9,443 nt of DNA from Kiloniellales bacterium (GTDB lineage Bacteria; Pseudomonadota; Alphaproteobacteria; Kiloniellales; JAKSDN01): the NCBI GenBank assembly GCA_022360075.1, contig JAKSDN010001074.1:1-9443 (forward strand), in the 5' to 3' direction. A program made the translations under genes and the position numbers. This document shows positions 1 through 6,814 of the stretch, one piece after another (positions within the stretch are counted from its first letter, which is position 1; each line of letters opens with the position of its first letter). The notes under the pieces were generated by a model. That model saw nothing but the letters and a program-made list of their open reading frames with translations. It did no database searches and was not told the origin of the DNA.

Positions 1-1433
1 CCGCGGTGAGCGGCGAGGGCGTGACCGCCTCGGCTGCCTTCACAGGCCGCTGCAACCTGATCGCCGAGCGGCGCGGCGTGCTGGTGCTGGACCGCGAGCG
101 TCTCGACCGGCTCAACCTGATCGACGAGGCGGTGACGATCGCCACGCTGCCGCCCTACGACATCGTCGAGCCCAAGCAGATGGCGGCGACCGTGAAGATC
201 ATTCCCTTCGCCGTCGCGGGCTCGGTGATGGAGGCCTGTCTCGCCGTCGCCACCGCCGACGAGGAGAGCCCGCTGATTCGGGTGGCAGAACTACGGCCGC
301 GCCGCGTCGGCCTGGTTCAGACCACCCTGCCCGGCCTCAAGGAGAGCATTCTCGACAAGACCCGGCGGGCGATGGACGCCCGGCTGGCAGCGCTCGACTG
401 CCCGCCCGCCGAGGAGGTCCGTTGCGGCCACACGACCGACGAGGTCGCCGCGGCGGTCGGCCGGCTGCGCGCCAACGACTGCGCGATCGTTCTGGTCTCC
501 GGCGCTTCGGCCATCGTCGACCGGCGCGACATCGTGCCGGCGGGGATCGAGCAGGCCGGCGGCAAAATCGATCACTTCGGCATGCCGGTGGACCCGGGCA
601 ACCTGATCCTGCTGGCCCATGACGACGCGGGGCCGATCCTCGGCCTGCCCGGCTGCGCCCGCTCGCCCAAGCTCAACGGCTTCGACTGGGTCCTGGCGCG
701 CCTGATGGCCGACGTACATGTCGCACCGCGCGACGTCATGGTCATGGGCGCGGGCGGCCTGCTGACCGAGATCCCCGTGCGGCCCCTGCCGCGCGCCGCG
801 GCTGTCGAGGCCGAGACATCCGGCGGCAAGCTGCGCGCGCCGCGGATCGCCGCGCTGGTGCTGGCCGCCGGACGTTCGACGCGCATGGGCCGGGTGAACA
901 AGCTGCTCGCCGATGTCGAGGGCCGGCCGATGGTGGCCAAGGTCGCCGAGACGGCGCTCACCTCCCAAGCGGAGCACGTCGTCGTGGTCACCGGCCACGA
1001 CCACGACAAGGTCGAGTCAGCGCTCGCCGGCCGCGATCTCACGACCATCCACAATCCCGACTACGCCGCCGGCCTGAGCACGTCGCTGCACCGCGGTCTC
1101 GCCGCCCTGCCCGACGACTGCGACGGCGTGGTGATCTGCCTGGGCGACATGCCGCGCATCACGGCGGCGGTCATCGACAAGCTGATCGCCGCCTTCAACC
1201 CGATCGAAGGCCGCGCGATCTGCGTGCCGACCTGGCAAGGCAAGCGCGGCAACCCCGTGCTGCTGGCCAGGCGCTTCCTGCCCGAGATTCAGGCGATCTC
1301 CGGCGACATCGGCGCCAAGTCGCTGATCAGCGCCTATCCCGAGGCAGTGGCCGAGGTGCCGATGGGCGACGACAGCGTGCTGTTCGACGTCGACACGCCC
1401 GATGTGCTCGCAACGCTGAAGTCGGCGGGTTAG
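1..1433 (+). CDS. Molybdopterin-binding / MobA-like nucleotidyltransferase fusion protein (5' end outside window)
   Basis: The reading frame is open from the left edge (first full codon at base 3) to a TAG at 1431-1433, so the N-terminus is missing. A GTG at base 6 is probably internal. Numbered from that GTG, residues about 92-235 form a MoeA/MogA-type molybdopterin-binding domain, with VSGAS (164-168) and a GLPGCARSPKLNGFDW stretch (213-228). Residues about 280-475 form an NTP-transferase domain with the nucleotide loop LAAGRSTRMG (286-295), NKLL (298-301), the metal-site motif GDMP (380-383) and a late DVDTP motif. Proteins of this two-domain family are linked to molybdenum cofactor maturation, where the transferase domain (MobA/MocA type) attaches a nucleotide to molybdopterin for enzymes of the xanthine or CO dehydrogenase type. 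NKLL after the loop resembles the CTP-using MocA more than MobA, but nucleotide choice cannot be proved here. Any xdhC or dehydrogenase partner would lie upstream of the window. Confidence 0.9.
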   Translation, partial: AVSGEGVTASAAFTGRCNLIAERRGVLVLDRERLDRLNLIDEAVTIATLPPYDIVEPKQMAATVKIIPFAVAGSVMEACLAVATADEESPLIRVAELRPRRVGLVQTTLPGLKESILDKTRRAMDARLAALDCPPAEEVRCGHTTDEVAAAVGRLRANDCAIVLVSGASAIVDRRDIVPAGIEQAGGKIDHFGMPVDPGNLILLAHDDAGPILGLPGCARSPKLNGFDWVLARLMADVHVAPRDVMVMGAGGLLTEIPVRPLPRAAAVEAETSGGKLRAPRIAALVLAAGRSTRMGRVNKLLADVEGRPMVAKVAETALTSQAEHVVVVTGHDHDKVESALAGRDLTTIHNPDYAAGLSTSLHRGLAALPDDCDGVVICLGDMPRITAAVIDKLIAAFNPIEGRAICVPTWQGKRGNPVLLARRFLPEIQAISGDIGAKSLISAYPEAVAEVPMGDDSVLFDVDTPDVLATLKSAG

Positions 1434-1578
1434 TGGCAATTGCGTCCGTTCTAAACCGGCACCAGCCAACGCTCCTAAGCACCCCGAACCGGAATGCTCA
1501 AGTCTCTGGGGCGGCCAAAATGGGCAGGCCTCCGACAGAAGCGAAGGAAAGCAGCATTTTCTTGGTCCGCATTGCGGA

Positions 1579-1628
1579 CACCCCCCACCCTAACCCTCCC
1601 CACAAGGGGGAGGGCCGGGGTGGGGGTG
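1579..1628. repeat. GC-rich interspersed palindrome, possible bidirectional terminator
   Basis: The left arm 1579-1601 (CACCCCCCACCC, then TAACCCTCCCC) pairs imperfectly with the right arm 1606-1628 (GGGGGAGGG, then CCGGGGTGGGGGTG) around a four-base ACAA loop. This matches the dispersed palindromes often seen between alphaproteobacterial genes, whose spurious translation reads PHPNPPHKGEG. It lies between two convergent genes (ends at 1433 and 1729), so it could stop transcription from both sides. It has no T-tract, so termination is inference. The rest of 1434-1728 shows no gene. A short imperfect inverted pair (GGTGAC at 1625-1630 and GTCACC at 1643-1648) sits at its right edge. Confidence 0.7.
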
Positions 1629-1728
1629 ACAACGCCGTAGGTGTCACCAAGCAAGAGGAGTGAACGCGTGGGGCGCCCTGGCGATGCTGGTGAGGCGCGT
1701 CCAGGGCAGCAGATTGAACAAACGCTCT

Positions 1729-2613
1729 CTACTGCGCGCCTTCCGCCGAGGCGGCCTGCGGCACCTGCGCCCGGACGAAATCGAAGACCCGCTTCTGGAC
1801 CTCGGGCAGGTCCCAGAGGTTGTTGTGATCGCCCTGCGCCAGGAACAGGCCATCCTTCGGCTCCTCGGCCTGGGCGAAGAGCGTGCGACCGAAGTCGACC
1901 GAAACCGTCCGGTCATGCTCGCCGTGGATGACGAGGAGGTCCGTGTCGATGGCGCCGATGTGCGCGCTCGAGTCCCACTGGTCGAGCAGCAGCCAGCGCG
2001 CCGGCAGGAACCAGTAGATCCGCTGGGCGACGTCGGCCGTCGAGGTGAAGGGCGCCTCGAGCATCACGCCGGCGTAGGGCCGCGCCTGGCCTTGTTCGGC
2101 GGCCGAGGTCCTGGCCTGCCAAGCGGCCAATTGAACCGCCAGGCCGGTGCCGAGCGACTCGCCGTAAAGGAGCGTGCGCTCGGGCGGAACACCCTCTTCG
2201 GCCAGCCAGGTCAGCACGCCGCGTCCGTCGCTCACCAGATCGGCCTCGGTCGGGCTGCCGGGATTGCCGGCATAGCCGCGGTACTCCATCAGCAGCATGC
2301 CGACGCCCGTGTCCAGCAGCGGCCGGAACTTGTGCGCCCGGTGCGCGATGTTGCCGGCGTTGCCGTGGAAAGCGACGACGACCGGGCCGTCCGCCTCGAG
2401 CGGCGGCCGATAGCCGTGGAACAGCGTGAGGCCGTCGGCGGTCTCGATCTGAATCTCGCGCAGGCCCGGAATCCCGAGCAGGTCGAGATCGGGGCGCTCG
2501 CTCGATGCCGGGTACATGAGAGAGCGTTGAAACGCGAACATCAGTCCCAGCACCAGCAGATAGACTCCCGCGAAGCTCCAGATCCAACCCATGCGGTCCG
2601 CCAGCCATTGCAT
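1729..2613 (-). CDS. Membrane-anchored alpha/beta hydrolase, BEM46/ABHD13-like
   Basis: The 294-residue protein has an N-terminal membrane segment (about residues 10-27, IWSFAGVYLLVLGLMFAF) followed by an alpha/beta-hydrolase fold. Visible are the oxyanion motif HGNAGN (83-88), the nucleophile elbow GESLG (151-155, Ser153), the acid Asp234 in IHGEHD and the catalytic His263 in GDHNN. MEYRGYAGNPGSPTE and LEAPFTSTADVA are typical of the BEM46/ABHD13/17 group of serine hydrolases. The substrate is not known; esterase or thioesterase activity is likely. I chose the ATG at 2613 because the open frame continues to 2718 but encodes a Pro/Ser/Arg-rich stretch unlike the family, and because MQWLADRMGW leads straight into the membrane helix. 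No strong Shine-Dalgarno is seen there; a second ATG at 2592 is possible. The gene is divergent from the ATP-grasp gene and convergent with the molybdopterin gene. Confidence 0.85.
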   Translation of the reverse strand: MQWLADRMGWIWSFAGVYLLVLGLMFAFQRSLMYPASSERPDLDLLGIPGLREIQIETADGLTLFHGYRPPLEADGPVVVAFHGNAGNIAHRAHKFRPLLDTGVGMLLMEYRGYAGNPGSPTEADLVSDGRGVLTWLAEEGVPPERTLLYGESLGTGLAVQLAAWQARTSAAEQGQARPYAGVMLEAPFTSTADVAQRIYWFLPARWLLLDQWDSSAHIGAIDTDLLVIHGEHDRTVSVDFGRTLFAQAEEPKDGLFLAQGDHNNLWDLPEVQKRVFDFVRAQVPQAASAEGAQ

Positions 2614-2694
2614 CGGCCGGAGCTTAGTAGCTGGCGGCACCGGCGCAAGCCCGCCCTGCCCTCGAACGGCAAATGAGCTTTGCCGCGAATTCAC

Positions 2695-2723
2695 TTGTGA
2701 GGATCGTGGAACAGGCATATTTT
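2695..2723 (+). promoter_or_regulatory. Possible sigma70-type promoter for the ATP-grasp gene
   Basis: TTGTGA (2695-2700) and TATTTT (2718-2723) are separated by 17 bases, in an AT-rich island between two divergent genes. The -35 box overlaps the inverted repeat TCACttGTGA (2691-2700), and GAATTCAC occurs at both 2687-2694 and 2748-2755, so a regulator may bind here. This is by eye only; neither hexamer matches consensus closely. Confidence 0.3.
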
Positions 2724-2776
2724 AACGCACAAGAGTGGGAAAATATGGAATTCACATCATAAAAAGAGAGAATATG

Positions 2777-3748
2777 ATGAGTCGGATCCACGTCCTGCAC
2801 GAGAACAGCGCCTGGGTCGAACCGCTGCGGAGCGCCTTCGACGAGTTGGGGCTGCCGCACGAGGAGTGGTTCCTTGACGAGGGCACCATCGCCTTCGACC
2901 GCGAGCCGCCGGCGGGCGTGTTCTACAACCGCATGAGCGCCTCGTCGCACACGCGCGGCCATCGCTACGCGCCGGAGCTCACCCACGGCGTGCTGAACTG
3001 GCTGGAGGGCTACGGCCGGCGCGTCGTCAACAATCACCGCGCGCTCTACCTGGAAGTCAGCAAGCTCGCGCAGTACGCGGCGCTCGGGCGTGCCGGGATC
3101 GAGACCCCGCGCACGGTCGCGGCGGTCGGCCGCGAGAAGGTGATCGAGGCGGCCCGGGCCTTCGGCGACGGCCCCTTCATCCTGAAGCCGAATCGCGGCG
3201 GCAAGGGCCTGGGCGTCCAGCTCTTCCAGAGCGTCGAGGCCATGACCGGCTACCTGGACGGCCCCGGTGCCGGCGAAGAGGCACCGATCGACGGCGTCTG
3301 GCTGATCCAGGACTACATCCGCCCGCCGGCATCCTTCATCACGCGCTGCGAGTTCGTGGGCGGCCGATTTCTCTACGCGGTCAAGGTCGACACCAGCGAC
3401 GGCTTCGAGCTCTGCCCGGCCGATGCCTGCAACATCGAGGACGCCTTCTGCCCCGCCGAGGCGCCGCCGAGCAACAAGTTCTCGATCATCCGCGATTTCG
3501 ACCATCAGATCATCGAGAGCTATGCCCGCTTCCTGCGCGAGAACGGGATCGAGATCGCCGGCATCGAGTTCATCCGCGATGCCGAGGGCCGGCTGTTCAC
3601 CTACGACGTCAACACCAACACCAACTATAACGCCCAAGCCGAGGCCGACGCCCGCGTGCCCGTGACCGGCATGCAGGCGGTCGCCCGCTTCCTCGGCGAG
3701 GAGCTGGCGAAGCTGCGCGCGACCGCAGGCGCGGTCGCTGCCGAATGA
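2777..3748 (+). CDS. ATP-grasp ligase, RimK/glutathione-synthase-like, substrate unknown
   Basis: The 323-residue protein has a complete ATP-grasp fold. Residues 1-100 form the pre-ATP-grasp part (MSRIHVLHEN, FYNRMSASSHTRGH). FILKPN (134-139, Lys137) and the glycine-rich loop NRGGKGLGV (139-147) bind ATP phosphates. WLIQDYI (175-181) is the adenine hinge, Arg190 is a likely phosphate contact, and Glu264 (AGIEFI) with Asp277/Asn279 (YDVNTNTNYN) are the metal ligands. The family joins a carboxylate, through an acyl phosphate, to an amine or thiol, as in glutathione synthesis or glutamate addition. Nothing local names the substrate. Tandem ATGs at 2774 and 2777 follow AGAGAG (2765-2770). The second has the better spacing (6 bases) and is chosen; the frame could run back to 2735 but lacks conserved sequence there. 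The gene appears monocistronic, with its own terminator 31 bases after the stop. Confidence 0.85.
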   Translation: MSRIHVLHENSAWVEPLRSAFDELGLPHEEWFLDEGTIAFDREPPAGVFYNRMSASSHTRGHRYAPELTHGVLNWLEGYGRRVVNNHRALYLEVSKLAQYAALGRAGIETPRTVAAVGREKVIEAARAFGDGPFILKPNRGGKGLGVQLFQSVEAMTGYLDGPGAGEEAPIDGVWLIQDYIRPPASFITRCEFVGGRFLYAVKVDTSDGFELCPADACNIEDAFCPAEAPPSNKFSIIRDFDHQIIESYARFLRENGIEIAGIEFIRDAEGRLFTYDVNTNTNYNAQAEADARVPVTGMQAVARFLGEELAKLRATAGAVAAE

Positions 3749-3779
3749 TCGCTTCTTCCTGACGACAAGCCCACTCGCT

Positions 3780-3807
3780 ATGGCGGCCCCCGTGGCCGCC
3801 ATTTTTT
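3780..3807 (+). terminator. Rho-independent terminator of the ATP-grasp gene
   Basis: A perfect 9-bp stem, ATGGCGGCC (3780-3788) with GGCCGCCAT (3794-3802), encloses a five-base loop (CCCGT) and runs into six T residues (3802-3807). It starts 31 bases after the ATP-grasp stop codon. Confidence 0.9.
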
Positions 3808-3821
3808 CGTCCGCTCCGCCC

Positions 3822-3837
3822 GGCCGATCGATCGGCC
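3822..3837. repeat. 16-bp perfect palindrome
   Basis: GGCCGATCGATCGGCC is identical to its own reverse complement over all 16 bases, with CGATCG at its centre. It lies 14 bases after the T-tract of the preceding terminator, outside any gene. It could be a protein-binding site or a chance product of GC-rich DNA. Confidence 0.6.
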
Positions 3838-3940
3838 CGCCTGGCTGGCGAGGGCCTTTGCCTGGACGGCCAGTCGGAGGGCTTGTTCCCGGCCGGCAAT
3901 ACACCAAGCGACATTGAAAGCGACCCATGACGATAGAGAC

Positions 3941-4046
3941 CGTCATTGCGAGTGAAGCGAAGCAATCTAGCTGACCGACAGCTGCGTCGTGGCTCTGGAT
4001 TGCCCAGAGGCGCCAAGAGGCTGGCTGACGCCAACTCGCAATGACG
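3941..4046. repeat. Interspersed palindromic element with CGTCATTGCGAG termini
   Basis: The ends are a perfect 12-bp inverted repeat, CGTCATTGCGAG (3941-3952) and CTCGCAATGACG (4035-4046). An inner pair, GCAATCTAG (3962-3970) and CTGGATTGC (3995-4003), matches with one mismatch once reverse-complemented. The segment TGAAGCGAAGCAATC is typical of a widespread intergenic palindrome in alphaproteobacteria whose translation gives the familiar CFASLAMT. The element is about 106 bp and could fold as a long hairpin in RNA or a cruciform in DNA. It codes for nothing and is probably mobilised in trans. Confidence 0.8.
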
Positions 4047-4182
4047 TCCAAAGGATGGAGCCCGGCGTTAGGCACCACCTCTGCAACATTTGCATAATAC
4101 AATCGTTCGTTAGCCTGCCAGACTAGGGAGACTCCGGCTCCGGCGTGGAGATGACTGGGGAAGCGGACGGGGTATCGACGAC

Positions 4183-5427
4183 GTGAGTGCTGCAAGGCCG
4201 AAAATCCTTCCCACTTTGCTCGCCCTGCTTGTCACTTTGGTCTGTTCGCCGCCGGTGGCGCGCGCCGCGACCGAGCCGGTGAAGACTTTCGCCGAGGTCG
4301 AAGCCTATCTCACGCAGCAACGGCATGAGCTGCGGCGAAGGCTCCATCGCTACAACGAACAGGCTCGCGTCACGCGCAGCGCCGATGGCCACTGGTACGT
4401 CGAATCCCTGTTCTGGAAAATCGAGCGCCTCGAAGGCGACCGGGTCTTTCTCGTGATCGACTTCGAAGTGGGCCGGCCGGGTTGGTCCAAGACCCGCACG
4501 GCAAAGCTGTTCGAGATGCAATGGCGCGCCGGCGATCTCGCCTTCGTCGGCCATGGCCCGGCGCCGAAGCGGCGGGGCAAGGCCAGCGGCTGGCTCGGCG
4601 ACACGGGCAAGCGCTGCACGCCGAACTACTACGCCCCCAAACCTTGCATCGACACCGTGCGGCGCTGGACCGAGTTCGCCGAGTTCAACGGACTGCCGAT
4701 GAACCCGGAATCGGCGGCGATCTTCCAGGCCTATGCCCAGCACGACACGGTGACGGGCGACCGCCTGATGGCCCGGGCGCGCGGACTGCCCGAGCCGACC
4801 GAGCGCAGCGCCTTCGGCCTGCAAGCCGAGGTCGATGCGATGGACCTGCAGCAGTACCAGCAGAACCCGGAGAATCCCTGCGACCTCAGTCCCTACGGTC
4901 CGAAGCCTTGCGCCGAGGTGGTCCAGCGCTTCAAGCGCTTCGCCCGCAAGCACGGCTTGCCGCTGAGCCGCAGCACCGGCGCGATGTTCGAGGCCTACGG
5001 CCGGGGCAACTTCGTCAAGGCCGACGTGCTCTACGCCTTCGCCAAGGGCCTGCCGGTGCCGTCCTACGGCTACGTGCCGACCGGGATCGGCCGCGACGCC
5101 GCGCTCGCCGGCCTGCGCCTGCCGTCGGAGAACGAGGCCGGCGCTTGCGAGCCCAATCCCTACGCGCCCAAGCCTTGCCTGGAGAGCATCGAGGCTTGGC
5201 GCGATTTCGCCGCCCGCTACGGGCTGGAGGACAACGCGGCCAACGCCAAGGCCTTCCAGGCCTACGCGGAAGGCGACCTGAAGACCGGCGATCGCCTCTT
5301 CGCGATGGCCAAGGGCGTGGCCCTCGACGAGCTGCTGAAAGCAGCCGGCGTCGAGACGCCGGGGCTCGTCATCGAAGTCTACCCGGGGCGGCGGCAGCGC
5401 ATGGACCGCCGCCACGCAGGGACCTGA
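4183..5427 (+). CDS. Exported protein with three CX9C repeats, family not recognised
   Basis: The 414-residue product starts at a GTG; no closer start fits, and it is followed at once by a signal peptide (basic RPK, hydrophobic core LPTLLALLVTLV, cleavage near ARA|AT at residues 28-29). There is no lipobox. Residues about 33-125 look like a small mixed alpha/beta domain that I cannot name. Three 61-residue repeats follow at 145-205, 233-293 and 322-382. Each opens with C-x4-Y-x-PKPC and then has FA, GL, F-x-AY, D-x-L-x-A-x-A and G at fixed places. The six repeat cysteines (145/155, 233/243, 322/332) could form one disulfide per repeat in the periplasm. The second part of each repeat looks helical and resembles Sel1/TPR-like units in rhythm, but not enough to assign. 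The next gene starts 27 bases downstream and is TolA-like, so an envelope role is inferred. A GGACGGGG stretch at 4165-4172 may serve as a ribosome site. Confidence 0.8.
   Translation: MSAARPKILPTLLALLVTLVCSPPVARAATEPVKTFAEVEAYLTQQRHELRRRLHRYNEQARVTRSADGHWYVESLFWKIERLEGDRVFLVIDFEVGRPGWSKTRTAKLFEMQWRAGDLAFVGHGPAPKRRGKASGWLGDTGKRCTPNYYAPKPCIDTVRRWTEFAEFNGLPMNPESAAIFQAYAQHDTVTGDRLMARARGLPEPTERSAFGLQAEVDAMDLQQYQQNPENPCDLSPYGPKPCAEVVQRFKRFARKHGLPLSRSTGAMFEAYGRGNFVKADVLYAFAKGLPVPSYGYVPTGIGRDAALAGLRLPSENEAGACEPNPYAPKPCLESIEAWRDFAARYGLEDNAANAKAFQAYAEGDLKTGDRLFAMAKGVALDELLKAAGVETPGLVIEVYPGRRQRMDRRHAGT
4615..5328 (+). repeat. Three coding repeats of 61 residues each
   Basis: The units lie at 4615-4797, 4879-5061 and 5146-5328, with first-cysteine spacings of 88 and 89 codons. 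They align without a gap. Eighteen of 61 positions are the same in all three: C1, Y6, P8, K9, P10, C11, F21, A22, G26, L27, F37, A39, Y40, D49, L51, A53, A55 and G57. Units 1 and 3 are closest in the AY-x3-D-x3-GDRL part; unit 2 has N and AD in its place. Confidence 0.85.
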
Positions 5428-5454
5428 GGCGCGCGGACGGGCGAAAACGGCAAC

Positions 5455-6786
5455 ATGTTCAGGGCGCTCCTCCTTTCGTGTTTGCTGCACGCCGCGGTCA
5501 TCGGGGTCTTGTTCTCGGATCTCCTGCGCCCATTCGAGCCGCCGCCTCCGCCGGAGGCGCTGCCGATCGAGCTGGTGATCCTAGAGCAACCGCCCGCCGA
5601 GGCCGCCCCGGCGCCCGCGCCCGAGGAGGCCTTGGTCCCGGAGCCGGAGGCCGAGGCCTCTCCTGAGCCGGAGGCAGCCGAGGCGCCCGCGGTCGCCGAA
5701 TCCCCTGAGCCCGAACCGGAGGCCGTCGAAGTCGCCGAGCCGGAACCGGAGCCATTGCCGGAGCCCGAGGCCACGCCCGAGCTGGCGGCGGCTCCCGAGG
5801 CACCCGAGCCGGCCGAAACGACGGCACCCGAGGTCGAGCCTCCGCCCGAAGCGGAGGCCGAGGTCGAGACCGCCGAAACGCCGGAGCCTTCCCCGGAGGC
5901 TGGCCCGGATCCGGCGACGGCCGCAGAGCCGGTGACGGAGCCCGAGGCCACGCCGGAACTCGCCGAGGCTCCGGAGCCTTCTTTTGAACCGGAACCCGAT
6001 CCAGCCGAGCCAACGGCGCCGGACCTGGCACCACCGGCAGCGGAGGCGATCGAAACCGAGGTCGCCGAGGCACCGGCGCCGACGATGGAAGCGGAGCCGG
6101 AGGTGCTCCCGGAGCCAGTCATCGCCTCTGAGCCCCTGGCCGAGCTCGAGCCCGATATACCACGCCTACCGGAGCCGGAGCTCGCCCCAGCGCCGGTTCC
6201 GGCACCGGAACCCGAGATCGCCGAGGCCCTCGTGCCGCAACCCGAACTCACGGCCCCCGTCCCCTTGCGCCGGCCAATCGAACGGCAAGCACCGCCCGAA
6301 CGGACGGTGGCCGAAGAACCGCCGGAGCCCACCGTCGAGCCGGACCGCGACGAGCCTGCGCCATCCGAGCCGCCAACGCCCGCCTATCGGACGCAAAGAG
6401 CCGCCACGGCCCTCACGCCGCAACAGCTCCTGACCAACCTCGCCGCGTTGCGCGATGAAGAGGCCCAGGCCAAGGCCGATCCGGAGCTGTGGCAGGTGAT
6501 CCGCGCCGTGCGCGCGCAGATCGAGCGCTGCTGGCTGATCAGCCCCGCCGAGGCGCGCAACCCGCAGCTCAGCGTCGACATCGAGGTCGCCTTCGACCAG
6601 GACGGCCGCCTGCTCATCGCGCAGGTCACAGAAGCCGGCCGCATGGTCGTCGACGAGGACTACAAGGTCTTCGCCACTTCGGCCTTCCGCGCCCTCAAGG
6701 CCTGCGGCCCCTTCAAGCTGCCGCCGGAGAGCTTCGATCTGTGGCAGCGCTTCACCATGCGTTTCGTGCCGCGCAAGCCCTCTTGA
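5455..6786 (+). CDS. TolA/TonB-like envelope energy-coupling protein with long Pro/Glu linker
   Basis: The 443-residue protein has the three-part plan of TolA/TonB. First comes a single N-terminal membrane helix (residues 4-20) carrying SCLLH, the SxxxH motif (Ser8, His12) by which these proteins contact their TolQR/ExbBD motor. A linker of about 300 residues follows, made almost wholly of Pro, Glu and Ala. The C-terminal domain (about 343-443) has ERCW (Cys359), DIEVAFDQDGRLL, CGPFKLP (Cys417) and DLWQRFTMRF, which is the TolA-type periplasmic domain. In the Tol-Pal system TolA spans the periplasm to link the inner-membrane motor with TolB/Pal and supports outer-membrane constriction at division. 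No tolQ, tolR, tolB or pal is next to it, so it may be an additional TolA-like paralogue; I leave the symbol empty. It is probably co-transcribed with the repeat protein upstream. The ribosome site before the ATG is poor, which would fit coupling. Confidence 0.85.
   Translation: MFRALLLSCLLHAAVIGVLFSDLLRPFEPPPPPEALPIELVILEQPPAEAAPAPAPEEALVPEPEAEASPEPEAAEAPAVAESPEPEPEAVEVAEPEPEPLPEPEATPELAAAPEAPEPAETTAPEVEPPPEAEAEVETAETPEPSPEAGPDPATAAEPVTEPEATPELAEAPEPSFEPEPDPAEPTAPDLAPPAAEAIETEVAEAPAPTMEAEPEVLPEPVIASEPLAELEPDIPRLPEPELAPAPVPAPEPEIAEALVPQPELTAPVPLRRPIERQAPPERTVAEEPPEPTVEPDRDEPAPSEPPTPAYRTQRAATALTPQQLLTNLAALRDEEAQAKADPELWQVIRAVRAQIERCWLISPAEARNPQLSVDIEVAFDQDGRLLIAQVTEAGRMVVDEDYKVFATSAFRALKACGPFKLPPESFDLWQRFTMRFVPRKPS
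5530..6400 (+). repeat. Low-complexity Pro-Glu-Ala coding region
   Basis: The DNA is dominated by irregular tandem GAG-CCG, GAG-GCC and CCG-GAG codon pairs encoding the linker of the TolA-like protein. Its complement yields a Ser/Gly-rich open frame (5379-6332, minus) that is an artefact of this composition. Such DNA is prone to length change between strains. Confidence 0.8.
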
Positions 6787-6814
6787 GCGGCGGCGTAAGG
6801 TCCGTCCGTCTCGC

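Larger units (their letters stand above)
3808..4182. other. Gene-free stretch with palindromes, upstream of the repeat-protein gene
   Basis: No convincing gene is seen on either strand; the long minus-strand frame through here is antisense to real genes and reads through repeat DNA. Contents in order are a 16-bp perfect palindrome (3822-3837), a large palindromic element (3941-4046), and an AT-richer patch (4085-4112) holding TACAAT at 4098-4103. TACAAT is a fair -10 box for the gene starting at 4183, but I see no good -35 hexamer, so the promoter is not called. Confidence 0.6.

Noticed and set aside
1433..1663. 76-codon plus-strand open frame after the molybdopterin gene
   Set aside because: Its translation contains PHPNPPHKGEG, the usual spurious product of a dispersed palindrome, and it has no family look.
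1660..2676. 338-codon plus-strand open frame
   Set aside because: It is exactly antisense to the alpha/beta hydrolase, whose catalytic triad is intact.
3941..4046. Possible small mobile element or structured regulatory RNA upstream of 4183
   Set aside because: The terminal and inner inverted repeats fit a known style of dispersed palindrome. There is no coding content, and no riboswitch-like core was seen.
2624..4195. 523-codon minus-strand open frame
   Set aside because: It is antisense to the ATP-grasp gene and runs through the palindromic element (CFASLAMT translation). It is a GC-rich shadow frame.
4123..5490. 455-codon minus-strand frame
   Set aside because: It is antisense to the repeat-protein gene, which has a clear signal peptide and conserved repeats.
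5379..6332. 317-codon Ser/Gly-rich minus-strand frame, resembling a low-complexity surface protein
   Set aside because: It is the complement of the Pro/Glu codons of the TolA-like linker and has no independent features.
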